A DNA stretch of 64,000 nucleotides from Clostridium neonatale (GCF_001458595.1 NZ_LN890328.1:822480-886479), one strand, 5' to 3'. Positions 43,300-53,245 are shown, numbered from the stretch's first letter. Made by a program: numbers and translations. The notes: generated by a model not told the origin, from the letters alone.

Positions 43300-45918
43300 A
43301 TGAAAGTTACAAACCCACAAGAATTGACAGCAAGAATTGAAGCATTAAGAGTAGCACAAAAAGAATTCGCAAACTTTACTCAGGAACAAGTTGATGAAAT
43401 ATTTAGACAAGCGGCTATGGCAGCTAATAATAACAGAATTAAATTAGCTAAAATGGCAGTAGAAGAAACTGGAATGGGTATAGTTGAAGATAAGGTTATA
43501 AAAAACCACTTTGCGGCTGAATATATTTACAACCAATATAAAGATATGAAAACTTGTGGAGTTCTAGAAGAGGATCACACATATGGTATTACTAAAGTTG
43601 CAGAGCCGATAGGTGTTATAGCAGCTATAGTTCCAACAACAAACCCAACTTCAACAGCAATATTTAAGACGTTAATTGCACTTAAAACAAGAAATGCAAT
43701 AATTATATCACCACATCCAAGAGCTAAAAATGCTACAATTGAAGCTGCTAAAATAGTTTTAGATGCAGCAGTTAAAGCTGGAGCTCCAGAAGGAATAATA
43801 GGATGGATTGATGAACCATCAGTAGAATTATCACAAAATGTTATGAGAGAGTCAGATATAATACTTGCTACAGGTGGCCCTGCAATGGTTAAGGCAGCTT
43901 ATTCATCAGGAAGACCAGCTTTAGGGGTTGGAGCAGGAAACACTCCAGCGATAATAGATGAGACTGCACATATTAAAATGGCAGTGAACTCAATTCTTTT
44001 ATCAAAAACTTTTGATAATGGAGTGATTTGCGCATCAGAACAATCACTTGTTGTATTAGAAGAAGTTTATGATGAAGTTAAGAAAGAATTAAGTGAAAGA
44101 GGAGCTTATATCTTAAAAGGTGAAGAAATAGATAAGGTAAGAAAGATTATCTTAAATGAAAAAGGCGGATTAAATGCCAACATGGTTGGTCAATCTGCAT
44201 ATAAAATTGCTAAAATGGCAGGTGTAGATGTGCCGGAAACTTCTAAGGTATTAGTAGGTGAAGTTACTTCAGTAGAGCTTGAAGAACCATTCTCACACGA
44301 AAAATTATCACCAGTACTTGCAATGTACAAAGTTAAAACATTTGAAGAAGCTTTAGATAAGGCTGATAGATTAATAGTTCTTGGTGGAATGGGTCACACA
44401 TCAGTACTTTACACAGATGAAATAAAATCAAAAGATAGAATATCAGCCTTCGGTGCTAGAATGAAAACTGCAAGAACATTAATAAACATGCCAGCATCTC
44501 AAGGAGCTATAGGTGATTTATTTAACTTTAAACTTGCACCATCTTTAACATTAGGATGTGGATCATGGGGAGGAAACTCAGTTTCAGAAAACGTTGGTCC
44601 TAAGCATTTAATAAATGTAAAAACTATAGCTAAGAGGAGAGAAAATATGCTTTGGTTTAGAGTTCCTGAAAAAACTTATTTTAAATATGGATGTTTACCA
44701 ATTGCTTTAAATGAATTAAGTGATATGGGTAAGAAAAAGGCATTCATAGTAACAGATAAGGTATTGTTCGAACTTGGATACACTAATAAAATTACAGAAA
44801 TTTTAGATGCAAACAAAATACAATATAGAATATTCTGTGATGTTGAACCAGATCCAACTTTAAGATGTGCAAAAGCTGGAGCTAAGGAAATGTTAAGCTT
44901 TGAACCAGATACAATAATAGCTCTTGGTGGTGGATCAGCTATGGATGCTGCTAAGATAATGCATGTTATGTATGAACATCCAGAAGTTAGATTTGAAGAT
45001 TTAGCTATGAGATTCATGGATATAAGAAAGAGAGTATATAAATTCCCTGAAATGGGCGTTAAAGCTATGATGGTTTCAATTGCTACATCAGCAGGAACTG
45101 GTTCAGAAGTTACTCCATTTGCAGTTATAACAGATGAAGAAACAGGAATAAAATATCCACTTGCTGACTACGCTTTAACACCAGATATGGCTATAGTTGA
45201 TGCTGAACTTATGATGAGTTCACCAAAGGGGTTAACAGCTTGTGCTGGTATAGATGTATTAGTTCATGCTATGGAAGCTTATGTTTCAATAATGGCATCT
45301 GAATATACAAATGGTATGGCGCTTGAAGCAATAAGATTAGTATTTAAATATTTACCACTTGCATATAGTGAAGGAACAACTAATGTTAAAGCAAGAGAAA
45401 AAATGGCGCATGCATCATGTATCGCTGGTATGGCGTTCTCAAATGCTTTCCTTGGAATTTGCCACTCAATGGCTCATAAGCTAGGTGCATTCCATCACTT
45501 ACCACATGGTATGGCAAACTCATTATTATTAAATGAAGTAATTAAGTTTAATGCTACAGATGCTCCAACTAAGCAGGCAGCATTTGCTCAATATAAATAT
45601 CCAAGTGCAGCAGGCAGATATGCTAAGATTGCTGATTATTTAGGACTTGGTGGAAATACTACAGAAGAAAAAGTTCAATTATTAATTAGAGCTGTAGAAG
45701 AATTACAAGTAAAAGTAAATATGCCAAAAACAATTAAAGAAGCTGGTGTATCTGAAGATAAATTCTATGCAAGCTTAGATGAAATGGTAGAACAGGCATT
45801 TGATGATCAATGTACTGGAGCTAACCCAAGATATCCACTTATGAGTGAGCTTAAAGAAATGTATATAAATGCTTATGATATAAAAAAAGAAGAAACTAAA
45901 AAATCTAAAAAGAAATAG
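43300..45918 (+). CDS. adhE: Bifunctional acetaldehyde-CoA / alcohol dehydrogenase
   Basis: The 872-residue enzyme reduces acyl-CoA to aldehyde and then alcohol with NADH, the main ethanol/butanol step. The N-terminal aldehyde dehydrogenase half has its nucleophile in NGVICASEQS and a PTTNPTSTAIFK substrate region. A linker near residue 440 leads to the Fe-dependent alcohol dehydrogenase half. That half has the NAD motif ALGGGSAMDAAK and iron ligands in the HAMEAYVS and CHSMAHKLGAFHHLPHG blocks. I chose ATG 43300, 7 bases after AGGAGG. Regulation by Rex is suggested by the operator at 43245. Confidence 0.95.
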   Translation: MKVTNPQELTARIEALRVAQKEFANFTQEQVDEIFRQAAMAANNNRIKLAKMAVEETGMGIVEDKVIKNHFAAEYIYNQYKDMKTCGVLEEDHTYGITKVAEPIGVIAAIVPTTNPTSTAIFKTLIALKTRNAIIISPHPRAKNATIEAAKIVLDAAVKAGAPEGIIGWIDEPSVELSQNVMRESDIILATGGPAMVKAAYSSGRPALGVGAGNTPAIIDETAHIKMAVNSILLSKTFDNGVICASEQSLVVLEEVYDEVKKELSERGAYILKGEEIDKVRKIILNEKGGLNANMVGQSAYKIAKMAGVDVPETSKVLVGEVTSVELEEPFSHEKLSPVLAMYKVKTFEEALDKADRLIVLGGMGHTSVLYTDEIKSKDRISAFGARMKTARTLINMPASQGAIGDLFNFKLAPSLTLGCGSWGGNSVSENVGPKHLINVKTIAKRRENMLWFRVPEKTYFKYGCLPIALNELSDMGKKKAFIVTDKVLFELGYTNKITEILDANKIQYRIFCDVEPDPTLRCAKAGAKEMLSFEPDTIIALGGGSAMDAAKIMHVMYEHPEVRFEDLAMRFMDIRKRVYKFPEMGVKAMMVSIATSAGTGSEVTPFAVITDEETGIKYPLADYALTPDMAIVDAELMMSSPKGLTACAGIDVLVHAMEAYVSIMASEYTNGMALEAIRLVFKYLPLAYSEGTTNVKAREKMAHASCIAGMAFSNAFLGICHSMAHKLGAFHHLPHGMANSLLLNEVIKFNATDAPTKQAAFAQYKYPSAAGRYAKIADYLGLGGNTTEEKVQLLIRAVEELQVKVNMPKTIKEAGVSEDKFYASLDEMVEQAFDDQCTGANPRYPLMSELKEMYINAYDIKKEETKKSKKK

Positions 45919-45927
45919 TTATAGATT

Positions 45928-45962
45928 AAAGACAGTCTACTTAAGGTAGGCTGTCTTTTTTA
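45928..45962 (+). terminator. Terminator after adhE
   Basis: AAAGACAGTCTAC and GTAGGCTGTCTTT pair with one G-U around TTAA, followed by TTTTATT. Confidence 0.85.
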
Positions 45963-46131
45963 TTCTTTAGGAAATTATATTTATTAAAAAAATTAAAATA
46001 TAAATTAATATTTTTGATTTTATAAGTTTATAAATAAATAAAATTAATGGAAATATTAAAAAAATTAATATTGTCTATTTACAAATTTTATAAATAGTGA
46101 TAAATTATTATTAAGGAATGGAGATGATTTA

Positions 46132-46503
46132 ATGCATGAGATAATAAGTAGATGTCCAATATGTGCTAAGAAGCTTGTGGCAACTAAATTAAGATGTAAT
46201 AGTTGTAATACTGTTATAGAAAATGAATTCAAGTTATCTAAATTTGATTATTTAAATAAAGAACAGCTTTATTTTATAGAAACTTTTATAAAATGCAGGG
46301 GAAGTATAAAGGAAGTAGAAAGAGAGCTCGGAATATCATATCCAACTGTTAGATCAAAGCTAGATGAAGTTATTGCAGCATTAGGATATCCAGTAAAAGA
46401 GATGAAAGAGCCTAGATTAAGACAAGATAATAATAATATATTGGATGCACTTGAAAAGGGTGAAATATCTCCAGATGAAGCAATTAATAAATTAAAAGAA
46501 TAA
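46132..46503 (+). CDS. DUF2089 zinc-ribbon / HTH protein
   Basis: The 123-residue protein has an N-terminal zinc ribbon (CPICAKK ... CNSCNT, residues 8-25), then a helix-turn-helix (GSIKEVERELGISYPTVRSKL). It ends with a short tail resembling the SHOCT-like motif (ALEKGEISPDEAINKLKE). This is the DUF2089 family, predicted transcription regulators that usually sit beside YvlB/LiaX-like genes, exactly as here. TGGAGATG precedes the ATG. It probably controls this three-gene cluster and possibly envelope functions. Confidence 0.87.
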   Translation: MHEIISRCPICAKKLVATKLRCNSCNTVIENEFKLSKFDYLNKEQLYFIETFIKCRGSIKEVERELGISYPTVRSKLDEVIAALGYPVKEMKEPRLRQDNNNILDALEKGEISPDEAINKLKE

Positions 46504-46576
46504 GAAAACACAATTTTAAAAAATATATTAGGGCAAAAAATATCAAAATAAATTATAAAAAATGGAGGATATTATT

Positions 46577-46978
46577 ATGAATGAAGAAGTTTTGAGAGTT
46601 TTAAAGATGGTTGAGGAAGGGAAAATAACTGCTGATAAGGCAAAAGACCTTATTGATGCACTAAATAATTCAAATAGAACAAATGATAGTGATGCACAAA
46701 TTGTAATCAGTGAAAATAAGAATTATGAAGACAAATTTTTAAGAATAAAAGTATTAAGGGCAGAAGGTGATAAAGTTAATGTACAGCTTCCTATCAAAAT
46801 AATAAGAGAAGTTCTTAAGGTTACAGGAAAACTTCCAATTAAAACAGAAGGATTGGATGGAGTAGATATAGAACAATTAATGAATACAATAGTAACTTGT
46901 CTTGATAATGAAGCAATGGGAGAGATTGTTGATGTAACTTCTAATAAAGGTGATATAGTGAAGGTAGTTATAGAATAG
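46577..46978 (+). CDS. YvlB-like protein with N-terminal SHOCT-like helix pair
   Basis: The 133-residue protein begins with a SHOCT-like segment (VLRMVEEGKITADKAKDLI type, residues 5-25) that also ends the DUF2089 neighbour. A beta-containing domain follows that repeats the KVNVQLPIKIIREVLK pattern and ends in NKGDIVKVVIE. The start at 46577 follows TGGAGG. Related proteins are LiaX/YvlB-type envelope-stress components in Firmicutes, but this short form lacks the long C-terminal adhesin-like part, so the function is uncertain. Confidence 0.75.
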   Translation: MNEEVLRVLKMVEEGKITADKAKDLIDALNNSNRTNDSDAQIVISENKNYEDKFLRIKVLRAEGDKVNVQLPIKIIREVLKVTGKLPIKTEGLDGVDIEQLMNTIVTCLDNEAMGEIVDVTSNKGDIVKVVIE

Positions 46979-46988
46979 AGGCACTATT

Positions 46989-47216
46989 ATGAAGGTTTCA
47001 ATAAAAGCAGATAAAATAAGATTTACTATACTTATTCCTTTATCTTTATGTGGATTTATTATTAGGCATATACCTAATAAAGAACTAACAGATGAATTAA
47101 AGGTGTTAATAATAGAAGCAATTAAATGTGTTAAAAGAAGTTCTAGAGAATATAAAGGAATGAAGATTGTAGAACTAGAAACAGCTGATGGACAGGAAGT
47201 AAAAATCACTTTATAA
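46989..47216 (+). CDS. Small protein of the DUF2089 cluster
   Basis: The 75-residue protein starts 10 bases after the YvlB-like gene and shares its style: a short hydrophobic strand-like N-terminus (ISIRFTILIPLSLCG pattern) and a helix with KELTDELKVLIIEAIK. The final IVELETADGQEVKITL echoes the C-terminus of the preceding protein. It may be a second copy of the same small domain. Function unknown. The stop is followed after 3 bases by a structured repeat. Confidence 0.65.
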   Translation: MKVSIKADKIRFTILIPLSLCGFIIRHIPNKELTDELKVLIIEAIKCVKRSSREYKGMKIVELETADGQEVKITL

Positions 47217-47219
47217 ATT

Positions 47220-47445
47220 AAATAAGGGACATACTAAGTTTAGAGTAAAATAACCTAAATTCAATATATGATAAGCTCGATTGTAGGAAAATTTGAGTGA
47301 AAATTCTAAAAATAGAGGCTGTTCCAAAAACAATTTGCTTCAAAAGCAAGTTGTTTTTGGAACAGCCTCTGTTTAAGAATTTTTACTCAAATTTTTGATA
47401 CAATGCTATCCTTATTCATCATTGATAATTTTTTATTGAAAGTTG
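47220..47445 (+). repeat. Dispersed structured repeat, copy 3 (diverged, module A only)
   Basis: The left end AAATAAGGGACATACTAAGT resembles the other copies' terminal repeat. Arms AAAATTTGAGT (47288-47298) and ACTCAAATTTT (47385-47395) are perfectly complementary but differ in sequence from those of copies 2 and 5. The apical stem AGAGGCTGTTCCAAAAACAA (47313-47332) and its complement is a perfect 20-bp hairpin. It begins 3 bases after the stop at 47216. Confidence 0.85.
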
Positions 47446-47464
47446 TTTTTGCAACTTATTTAGG

Positions 47465-48652
47465 TTATGACTTTAATTTTTCATGTGTTTTTATGTATGA
47501 GTCATACCAATTATTAAATAAAACTCTAAATGATGCGGCTATAGGAACAGATAAAAGCATTCCAAATAAACCACCTATATTTCCACCAATAAGGATTGCC
47601 ATCATTGTGAAAACTGGATGAAGACCAACACTGTCGCCAACTATTTTAGGTGCAAGAAGATTGTTATCTATTTGTTGAACAACAAGCATAGAAATTATTG
47701 CATAAAGAATTTTTAATGGATTTCCACTTAATAAACCCATTATGGCAGCAAGTATAGTACCAACAATTGGTCCTACATAAGGAATCATATTACATATTCC
47801 AGCTATTACACCTATTATAAAAGCATAATCAATTCCAACAATCTCTAGTGCGATTGCAGATAAAACTCCAACAAAGAATGCTTCTAATAATTGACCTTTA
47901 ATAAATTTAGCAAAAGTTTCATGAATTGTTTTGAAAACATATGCGATTTTTCCACCAAGCTTACTTTTTCTAAAAACTAAATTGTATAGTTTTTTCCAAA
48001 GATTTATAAAATATTCTGAATCTTTTAATATATAAATACTTAGTATTAATGAAATAAAAAATGTAGCGATTCCACTTCCTATGCTTAATATGTATGAAGT
48101 AAAATTACCTAAATTGCTGGCAATATATTGTTGTACATATTGAAGTGATTCTAAAATATAAGGCTCTAATTCCTTAATAAATGGAATATTTAAATTTCTG
48201 ATTGTATCACTTATTGATGTACTATTAAACAAATTTGAGTTTAGGTACAGAGAAATTTCATCAACAATATTAGAGATAGTTATATTATTTGAAATCTGTC
48301 CTCCAATCATAAAGTAGATTCCACAAAGCAGCCCGAGTATTATCCCAATAACGGAAAGGTAAGAAAACAGTATAGCTAAAATTCTTCGAGATGATTCTTT
48401 TTTTACTTGAAAAATTGTATTATTTTTAAGAAAATTTTCTATAGCCTTCGTTATTGGAAATAATAAATACGCTATTATGAATGCAAAAAACAACGGCTTT
48501 ATTAACTTATATATATTTCTTAAAATATCTAAGGACTTGCCGAAGATATCTCCAATATTTGAGATGATTAAATATGCAATATATATTGAAATAGAAGTAA
48601 CAGCAACATAAATTCCATATTTTATAAGTTTTTTGTCAATTTCGATTTTCAT
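47465..48652 (-). CDS. AI-2E family transporter (PerM/YtvI-like permease)
   Basis: The 395-residue protein has about eight membrane segments and the family's C-terminal core IAGICNMIPYVGPIVGTILA with GGNIGGLFGMLLSVPIAA. A central soluble loop (about 70-150) is normal for the family. Members export small solutes; some act as Na+/H+ antiporters, and quorum-signal export is shown only in a few. The start follows AAAGGAG. It is monocistronic between repeat copies 3 and 4. Confidence 0.87.
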   Translation of the reverse strand: MKIEIDKKLIKYGIYVAVTSISIYIAYLIISNIGDIFGKSLDILRNIYKLIKPLFFAFIIAYLLFPITKAIENFLKNNTIFQVKKESSRRILAILFSYLSVIGIILGLLCGIYFMIGGQISNNITISNIVDEISLYLNSNLFNSTSISDTIRNLNIPFIKELEPYILESLQYVQQYIASNLGNFTSYILSIGSGIATFFISLILSIYILKDSEYFINLWKKLYNLVFRKSKLGGKIAYVFKTIHETFAKFIKGQLLEAFFVGVLSAIALEIVGIDYAFIIGVIAGICNMIPYVGPIVGTILAAIMGLLSGNPLKILYAIISMLVVQQIDNNLLAPKIVGDSVGLHPVFTMMAILIGGNIGGLFGMLLSVPIAASFRVLFNNWYDSYIKTHEKLKS

Positions 48653-48761
48653 ATAATAACTCCTTTCTATAATATTATATTTTACAGTATAAATTATAAT
48701 AAATAAATCGGTTTTAATATTAAAAATTTATTAAATTAGCAAAGTAGATGTTGGGCAATAT

Positions 48762-49653
48762 AAATAAAGGACGTAGAATCATGGTTTAGTGGATAACAAC
48801 CGAAATTCAATATATGATATGCTCGATTGCGTAAATATTTCAGCCAAAAATTCTAATGAAAGAGGTTTGCCCAAAACAGTTTGCTCCAACAACAAGTGTT
48901 GGACAAACAATTTTGGAACAACCTCTGTCTAAGAATTTAATAACTCAAATTTTCAATACAATACTACGCATAAGCAGAGAACCCAAATCTTTGATTTGGT
49001 GTGAATCGCTTACCCCGCGAACGAATGTGAGTCGGGTATTCATATATTGAATTTCTTTGTTTTTCTCTAAAATCATAGACATCTAATTTATTTTAGTTAT
49101 AATTTATGTGGCTACTTAGAAAATCCAAGTATTCCCCAATATATAAGAAAAGTTCCGAATTACAGTATAGCTGCTCTTTGGCATATAATGCTTGCTGAGG
49201 TACGAACTTAGCAGTATAGCCCCTATTCATATAATGATGAATAGGTTTCCTTATAAGTGCACATTCGTAAGGATTTATATTCTGATATTTATAAATCTAT
49301 ATCTTTTAAAAAATGGTAAAATGTTAACTTTTTAAATCTTTAATATCTATAAATAACTATTCCTTAATTTAAAAATGTATTTATGTATAGCAGCAATAAT
49401 ACGGATACTCTGAATTTAGATGAAACAAAGAAATAAAGCTCTTATGTGTGCGGTGTCTTGCATTCAAAAATTGAGCTTTAGAATTCTTCATGTAGACTTG
49501 TTCCACAATTGTTTGTCCAATTTTATATTGGAGCAAACATTTGTGGGTGCAAGTCTGCATGTTTGAATTCTTAGCTTCATTTTTGTAGCAAGCGAGCACC
49601 TCATAAGAGCTTTATTTCGGTTATTCACACTAAACTTAGTACGTCCTTTATTT
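48762..49653 (+). repeat. Dispersed structured repeat, copy 4 (full length, chimeric)
   Basis: This 892-bp copy is nearly identical to copy 2 over most of its length, with the same terminal repeats. Its left arm AAATATTTCAGCC (48833-48845) is of copy 2 type, but the right arm AACTCAAATTTTC (48942-48954) is like copy 3, so the outer stem cannot form. A 66-base palindromic repeat is inserted at 48972-49037. The 82-base inverted segment of copy 2 is absent here. It lies 21 bases 3' of the gene at 49674. Confidence 0.9.
48972..49037 (+). repeat. Nested 66-bp palindromic repeat inside copy 4
   Basis: It splits the sequence ACGCAT/ATTCATATATTG that is contiguous in copy 2. It contains GAGAACCCAAATCTTTGATT then TGGTGTGAATCGC, with the palindrome CCAAATC-TTT-GATTTGG. 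The same motif occurs inverted at 52670-52710 and 60184-60210. Confidence 0.7.
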
Positions 49654-49673
49654 TTGTTGTGAGGCATACAATT

Positions 49674-50315
49674 TTAAGAAATGATATGAAATATTAAACC
49701 ATACTCATATATACTCATTATGAGTAATAGAATTCCAGTAATCAAAATGTTATATCTTAAAATAAATCTAAAGAATTTAAACTTAATTATGAAACATTCA
49801 AGGTAAAATGAAAGTAGAGAAAATAAAAAAATAAAAATCAAGCATAAATCCAAATTTATATGAATTACTCCTGCACTAAAAAATAAAGAAAAACTGTTTA
49901 TTACAATTGCATATGCAAAAGGAATGCTTTTAGGAATATCAATTAATTTAGAATTATTTTTATCTAAACATTTTGGATTTTCCAGTATATTTTTATATTT
50001 AAGGTTAGTTTCATAATAAAATGATGTATCATATCCTAAGAAATATTCATGATGTCTTTTATATTCACAAAGAAAATATATGCTTATGATAAACAGTAAT
50101 ACAATTCCAAAAATATTTGATATATAAGAACCTAATAGAATACTAATTAAATTACCTAAAAGCATAGAAAGAAATGTTCCAATAGTTACAAGTATACTTA
50201 TAAAAGTAGAACTTGATTTATGGATGGATATTGAATTTACTTTTAAATTGTGAGTAGCACTTATAATAGGTAAACATGCTGTAATGGTAAGTAAAATAGG
50301 CGAAAAATAATTCAT
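49674..50315 (-). CDS. YtaF-like sporulation membrane protein (MntP-related)
   Basis: The 213-residue protein has six hydrophobic segments, three before and three after a polar loop (about 90-128, containing KCLDKNNSKLIDIPKSI). This arrangement and the NNSKLIDIPKSI-type restart resemble YtaF, a Firmicute sporulation protein distantly related to the manganese exporter MntP. The Asp/Asn residues typical of the first MntP helix are not clearly present. Function is unknown. GGAGAAAAAGAAAAT precedes the ATG. Assignment is moderate. Confidence 0.6.
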   Translation of the reverse strand: MNYFSPILLTITACLPIISATHNLKVNSISIHKSSSTFISILVTIGTFLSMLLGNLISILLGSYISNIFGIVLLFIISIYFLCEYKRHHEYFLGYDTSFYYETNLKYKNILENPKCLDKNNSKLIDIPKSIPFAYAIVINSFSLFFSAGVIHINLDLCLIFIFLFSLLSFYLECFIIKFKFFRFILRYNILITGILLLIMSIYEYGLIFHIIS

Positions 50316-50481
50316 ATTTTCTTTTTCTCCTAAAATAATTGCTATATTGCTAGTATATTAAATTAAGCATAAAAGGGAACTTAATTATAAAGAAAAAAAT
50401 GTTGATATTTATAAAAAGGTTATGAATTTTATAAAATAACAGGTTATATATTAAAAAAGTGATGGCTATTTGTATAAAATA

Positions 50482-50510
50482 TTTACATACCTTCATCGGT
50501 GTGTTAAAAT
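50482..50510 (+). promoter_or_regulatory. Promoter of leuA, followed by a ~165-nt leader
   Basis: TTTACA (50482-50487) and TAAAAT (50505-50510) are 17 bases apart. The leader to 50680 has AAAGGAG before a six-codon GTG frame (GGGTTAATAACACC region, about 50546) and GC-richer stretches around 50590-50650. I see no T-box sequence or clear terminator. 50316-50481 holds nothing I can name. Confidence 0.6.
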
Positions 50511-50680
50511 ACACTTAATATTCAAAATACAAAGGAGTGATTCTTGTGGGGTTAATAACACCGTAGATAGAACGATTATATTTATTATGAAGATACGTGG
50601 AGTGGTTGAGGGGCTATATCTGCGATTTAAAAATGCATGTGGAAAGAGCTTTATAATAAATATATTTTGGGGGGCAAAAA

Positions 50681-52351
50681 ATGTTAAATTATAAAAAGTA
50701 TAAGAGATTTGAAACAATAAACTATAAGGAAAGAACATGGCCAAATAATGAAATAAAGAAGGCACCAATTTGGTGTAGTGTTGATCTAAGAGATGGGAAT
50801 CAAGCACTTATTAATCCTATGACTGTGGAAGAAAAAGTAGAATTTTTTAATTTACTTGTTAAGCTTGGATTTAAGGAAATTGAAGTCGGATTTCCTTCTG
50901 CATCACAAATTGAATATGATTTCTTAAGAAAATTAATAGACGAAAATCTTATTCCGGATGATGTTTATGTACAAGTTTTAACACAAGCAAGACCTCACCT
51001 TATAGAAAAAACATTTGAAAGTTTAAAAGGCTTAAATAAAGCTATTGTTCATATATATAATTCAACTTCAGTTCTTCAAAGAGATGTTGTTTTTAATATG
51101 AGTAAGGAAGAAATAAAGCAAATTGCAGTTGAAGGAACTAAACTTGTAAAGGGATATGTAGAAAAATTTGATGGAAAGATAGTACTTGAATATTCACCAG
51201 AAAGCTTTACAGGAACAGAAGTTGAATATGCTCTTGAAATCTGTGATGCAGTTGCAGATGTATGGGAAGCTACTAAAGAAAATAAAATAATTATAAATTT
51301 ACCATCAACTGTACAGATGGATACGCCAAATGTGTATGCTGATCAAATTGAATGGGTGTCTAAGCATTTTAAAGACAGAGAAAGAATCATATTAAGTGTT
51401 CATCCACATAATGATAGAGGTACAGGTGTTGCTGATGCTGAGCTTGCTCTTCTTGCAGGTGCAGATAGAGTAGAGGGAACACTTCTTGGTAATGGAGAAA
51501 GAACCGGTAATGTTGATATTTTAACTGTGGCTTATAATATGTTTTCGCATGGAGTAAATCCAGAGCTTAATATTGAAAATATTGATGAAATAGTAGAAGT
51601 ATATGAAAGATGCGTTAAAATACCTGTACATGTAAGACATCCTTATGCAGGTAACTTAGTATTTACAGCGTTCTCAGGATCTCACCAAGATGCTATAAAT
51701 AAAGGGATGAAGAAGTATGAAGAAAGACATGATGGAATATGGCAGGTTCCATACTTACCAATAGACCCAAGTGATTTAGGCCGCGAATATGAGGCATTAG
51801 TTAGAATTAACAGTCAATCAGGTAAAGGTGGAGTGGCATTTGTAATGGACCATTGCTATGGATTTAAGCTACCTAAGACTATGCAGAAAGAGTTTGCAGA
51901 TGTTATTCAAAAGATTTCAGAAGGAAAAGGAGAAGTTTCACCTACTGAAGTTATGGATGCATTTACTCGTGAATATCTAGAAAGACAAGATGCTCTAAAG
52001 CTTGATAAATGTCAGTTCTTTGATTATTCTGAAACTAATGGGGATAATGATACTAAAGTAAATATGAATGTTGTTTATGATGGACAATCTAGAAGTATAG
52101 AAGGTATAGGTAATGGGCCTATTGATGCATTTAAAAATGCTATAGGAAAAAATATTGATATAGATGTTAAAATAATTGATTATAATGAACATGCTATGAG
52201 TACAGGTTCTGAAGCAAAGGCAGCATCTTATGTTTATATGCAAAGAAATGATAATAAAGAAAAAACATTTGGTGTTGGTGTAGATAGTAATATTACAAGA
52301 GCATCTATTAAGGCAATGCTAAGTGCAATCAACCGCTTATACAGTAAATAA
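50681..52351 (+). CDS. leuA: 2-Isopropylmalate synthase, long type
   Basis: The 556-residue enzyme condenses acetyl-CoA and 2-ketoisovalerate in the first committed step of leucine synthesis. Landmarks are the metal-site start SVDLRDGNQALINPM, the substrate region GFPSASQIEYDFLR, the HPHNDRGTGVADAEL metal His pair and GNGERTGNVD. It ends in a C-terminal allosteric domain (about 430-556, with NGPIDAFKNAIG). Length and motifs match the LeuA2 / yeast-like long form. TTTTGGGGGGC precedes the ATG. The other leu genes are not adjacent. A structured repeat begins about 15 bases after the stop. Confidence 0.93.
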   Translation: MLNYKKYKRFETINYKERTWPNNEIKKAPIWCSVDLRDGNQALINPMTVEEKVEFFNLLVKLGFKEIEVGFPSASQIEYDFLRKLIDENLIPDDVYVQVLTQARPHLIEKTFESLKGLNKAIVHIYNSTSVLQRDVVFNMSKEEIKQIAVEGTKLVKGYVEKFDGKIVLEYSPESFTGTEVEYALEICDAVADVWEATKENKIIINLPSTVQMDTPNVYADQIEWVSKHFKDRERIILSVHPHNDRGTGVADAELALLAGADRVEGTLLGNGERTGNVDILTVAYNMFSHGVNPELNIENIDEIVEVYERCVKIPVHVRHPYAGNLVFTAFSGSHQDAINKGMKKYEERHDGIWQVPYLPIDPSDLGREYEALVRINSQSGKGGVAFVMDHCYGFKLPKTMQKEFADVIQKISEGKGEVSPTEVMDAFTREYLERQDALKLDKCQFFDYSETNGDNDTKVNMNVVYDGQSRSIEGIGNGPIDAFKNAIGKNIDIDVKIIDYNEHAMSTGSEAKAASYVYMQRNDNKEKTFGVGVDSNITRASIKAMLSAINRLYSK

Positions 52352-52365
52352 ATTACGAGTGTCAG

Positions 52366-52922
52366 AGGTTAGTGGATAACAACCGAAATTCAATATATGA
52401 TATACTCGTATTGTAGGAAAATTGAAGTTAAAAATTCAAAAGACAGAGGTTGTGCCCAAAACTGTTTGTCCAAAAAACAAGTTTTGGACAAACAATTTTG
52501 GAACAGCCTCTGTCTAAGAATTTAATAACTTCAATTTTTAATACAATACTACGTATATTCATATATTGAATTTCTTTGTTTTCTATAAAATCATAAATAC
52601 TAAGTTTCTTTTGTTTATGCGTGAAAATACAATTCTGGTAATTTATAGAGTCGCTTATTACATAATAAATGCTAGCGATTCGAGCCAAATACAAGATTTA
52701 GGTTCTCGGTTCATGGGTGTCTTAAATTCAAAAATAAAGCTATAGAATTTTTACATTAATGATTGTTCCAAAATTTTTTGTCTGATTTTAGATGACTCAA
52801 ACAGTTTTGGGTACAATCATTGATGTTTAAATTATTAGATTCATTATTTGTAACAAGTGAGCACCATATAAGTGCTTTATTTTGATTATTTTACTTTAAA
52901 CTTAGTATATCTTATATTTATA
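52366..52922 (+). repeat. Dispersed structured repeat, copy 5
   Basis: Module A has inner arms GAAATTCAATATATGA and TCATATATTGAATTTC, plus arms AAAATTGAAGTT (52418-52429) and AACTTCAATTTT (52527-52538) that are perfectly complementary. An apical CAGAGG...CCTCTG hairpin with CCAAAA/TTTTGG inner stems follows. Module B is diverged and shorter. The inverted palindromic motif at 52670-52710 is nested in it. It lies just 3' of leuA and just 5' of the S-box promoter. Confidence 0.85.
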
Positions 52923-52968
52923 TTATGGAATAAATAAGTTAATATTATAAATTTATCTAAAGAATATA

Positions 52969-52997
52969 TTGACATTTTAAGAAAATAAATATATACT
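52969..52997 (+). promoter_or_regulatory. Promoter of the S-box operon
   Basis: TTGACA (52969-52974) and TATACT (52992-52997) are 17 bases apart, about 30 bases before the riboswitch aptamer. Confidence 0.75.
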
Positions 52998-53027
52998 AAA
53001 TTCATCAACTAACAATTGAATATATAA

Positions 53028-53202
53028 CTTATCAAGAGTGGTGGAGGGACTGGCCCTATGAAGCCCAGCAACCGATATATTAGTTCATTTACTATATATA
53101 ATGGTGCTAATTCCTGCAGTTATTTTTTATAACTGATAGATAAGAGGATGAATTTTATGGTGATTATTACGCTAGAGTTTATTCTCTGGCGTTTTATTTT
53201 TA
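53028..53202 (+). promoter_or_regulatory. SAM-I (S-box) riboswitch with terminator
   Basis: The aptamer has CTTATCAAGAG (53028), GGAGGGACTGGCCCTATGAA, the AGCAACC junction, GGTGCTAATTCC and closing GATAAGAGG (to about 53146). These are the S-box consensus blocks in order. A terminator with ACGCTAGAG / CTCTGGCGT arms and a T run follows at 53169-53202. High S-adenosylmethionine should stop transcription of the downstream aminotransferase and methionine-uptake genes. Confidence 0.95.
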
Positions 53203-53245
53203 TTTAATTCTTAGTAACTTGATAGCATTAGAAGGGGGCATATAT

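Noticed and set aside
50560-50660. Possible tRNA-like GC-richer block before leuA
   Set aside because: No cloverleaf, TTCRA loop or CCA end can be made from it.
50470-50694. 74-codon frame across the leuA leader
   Set aside because: It runs out of frame into leuA, has no ribosome site and no recognisable protein; a leader peptide is possible but only one Leu codon lies in the best short frame.
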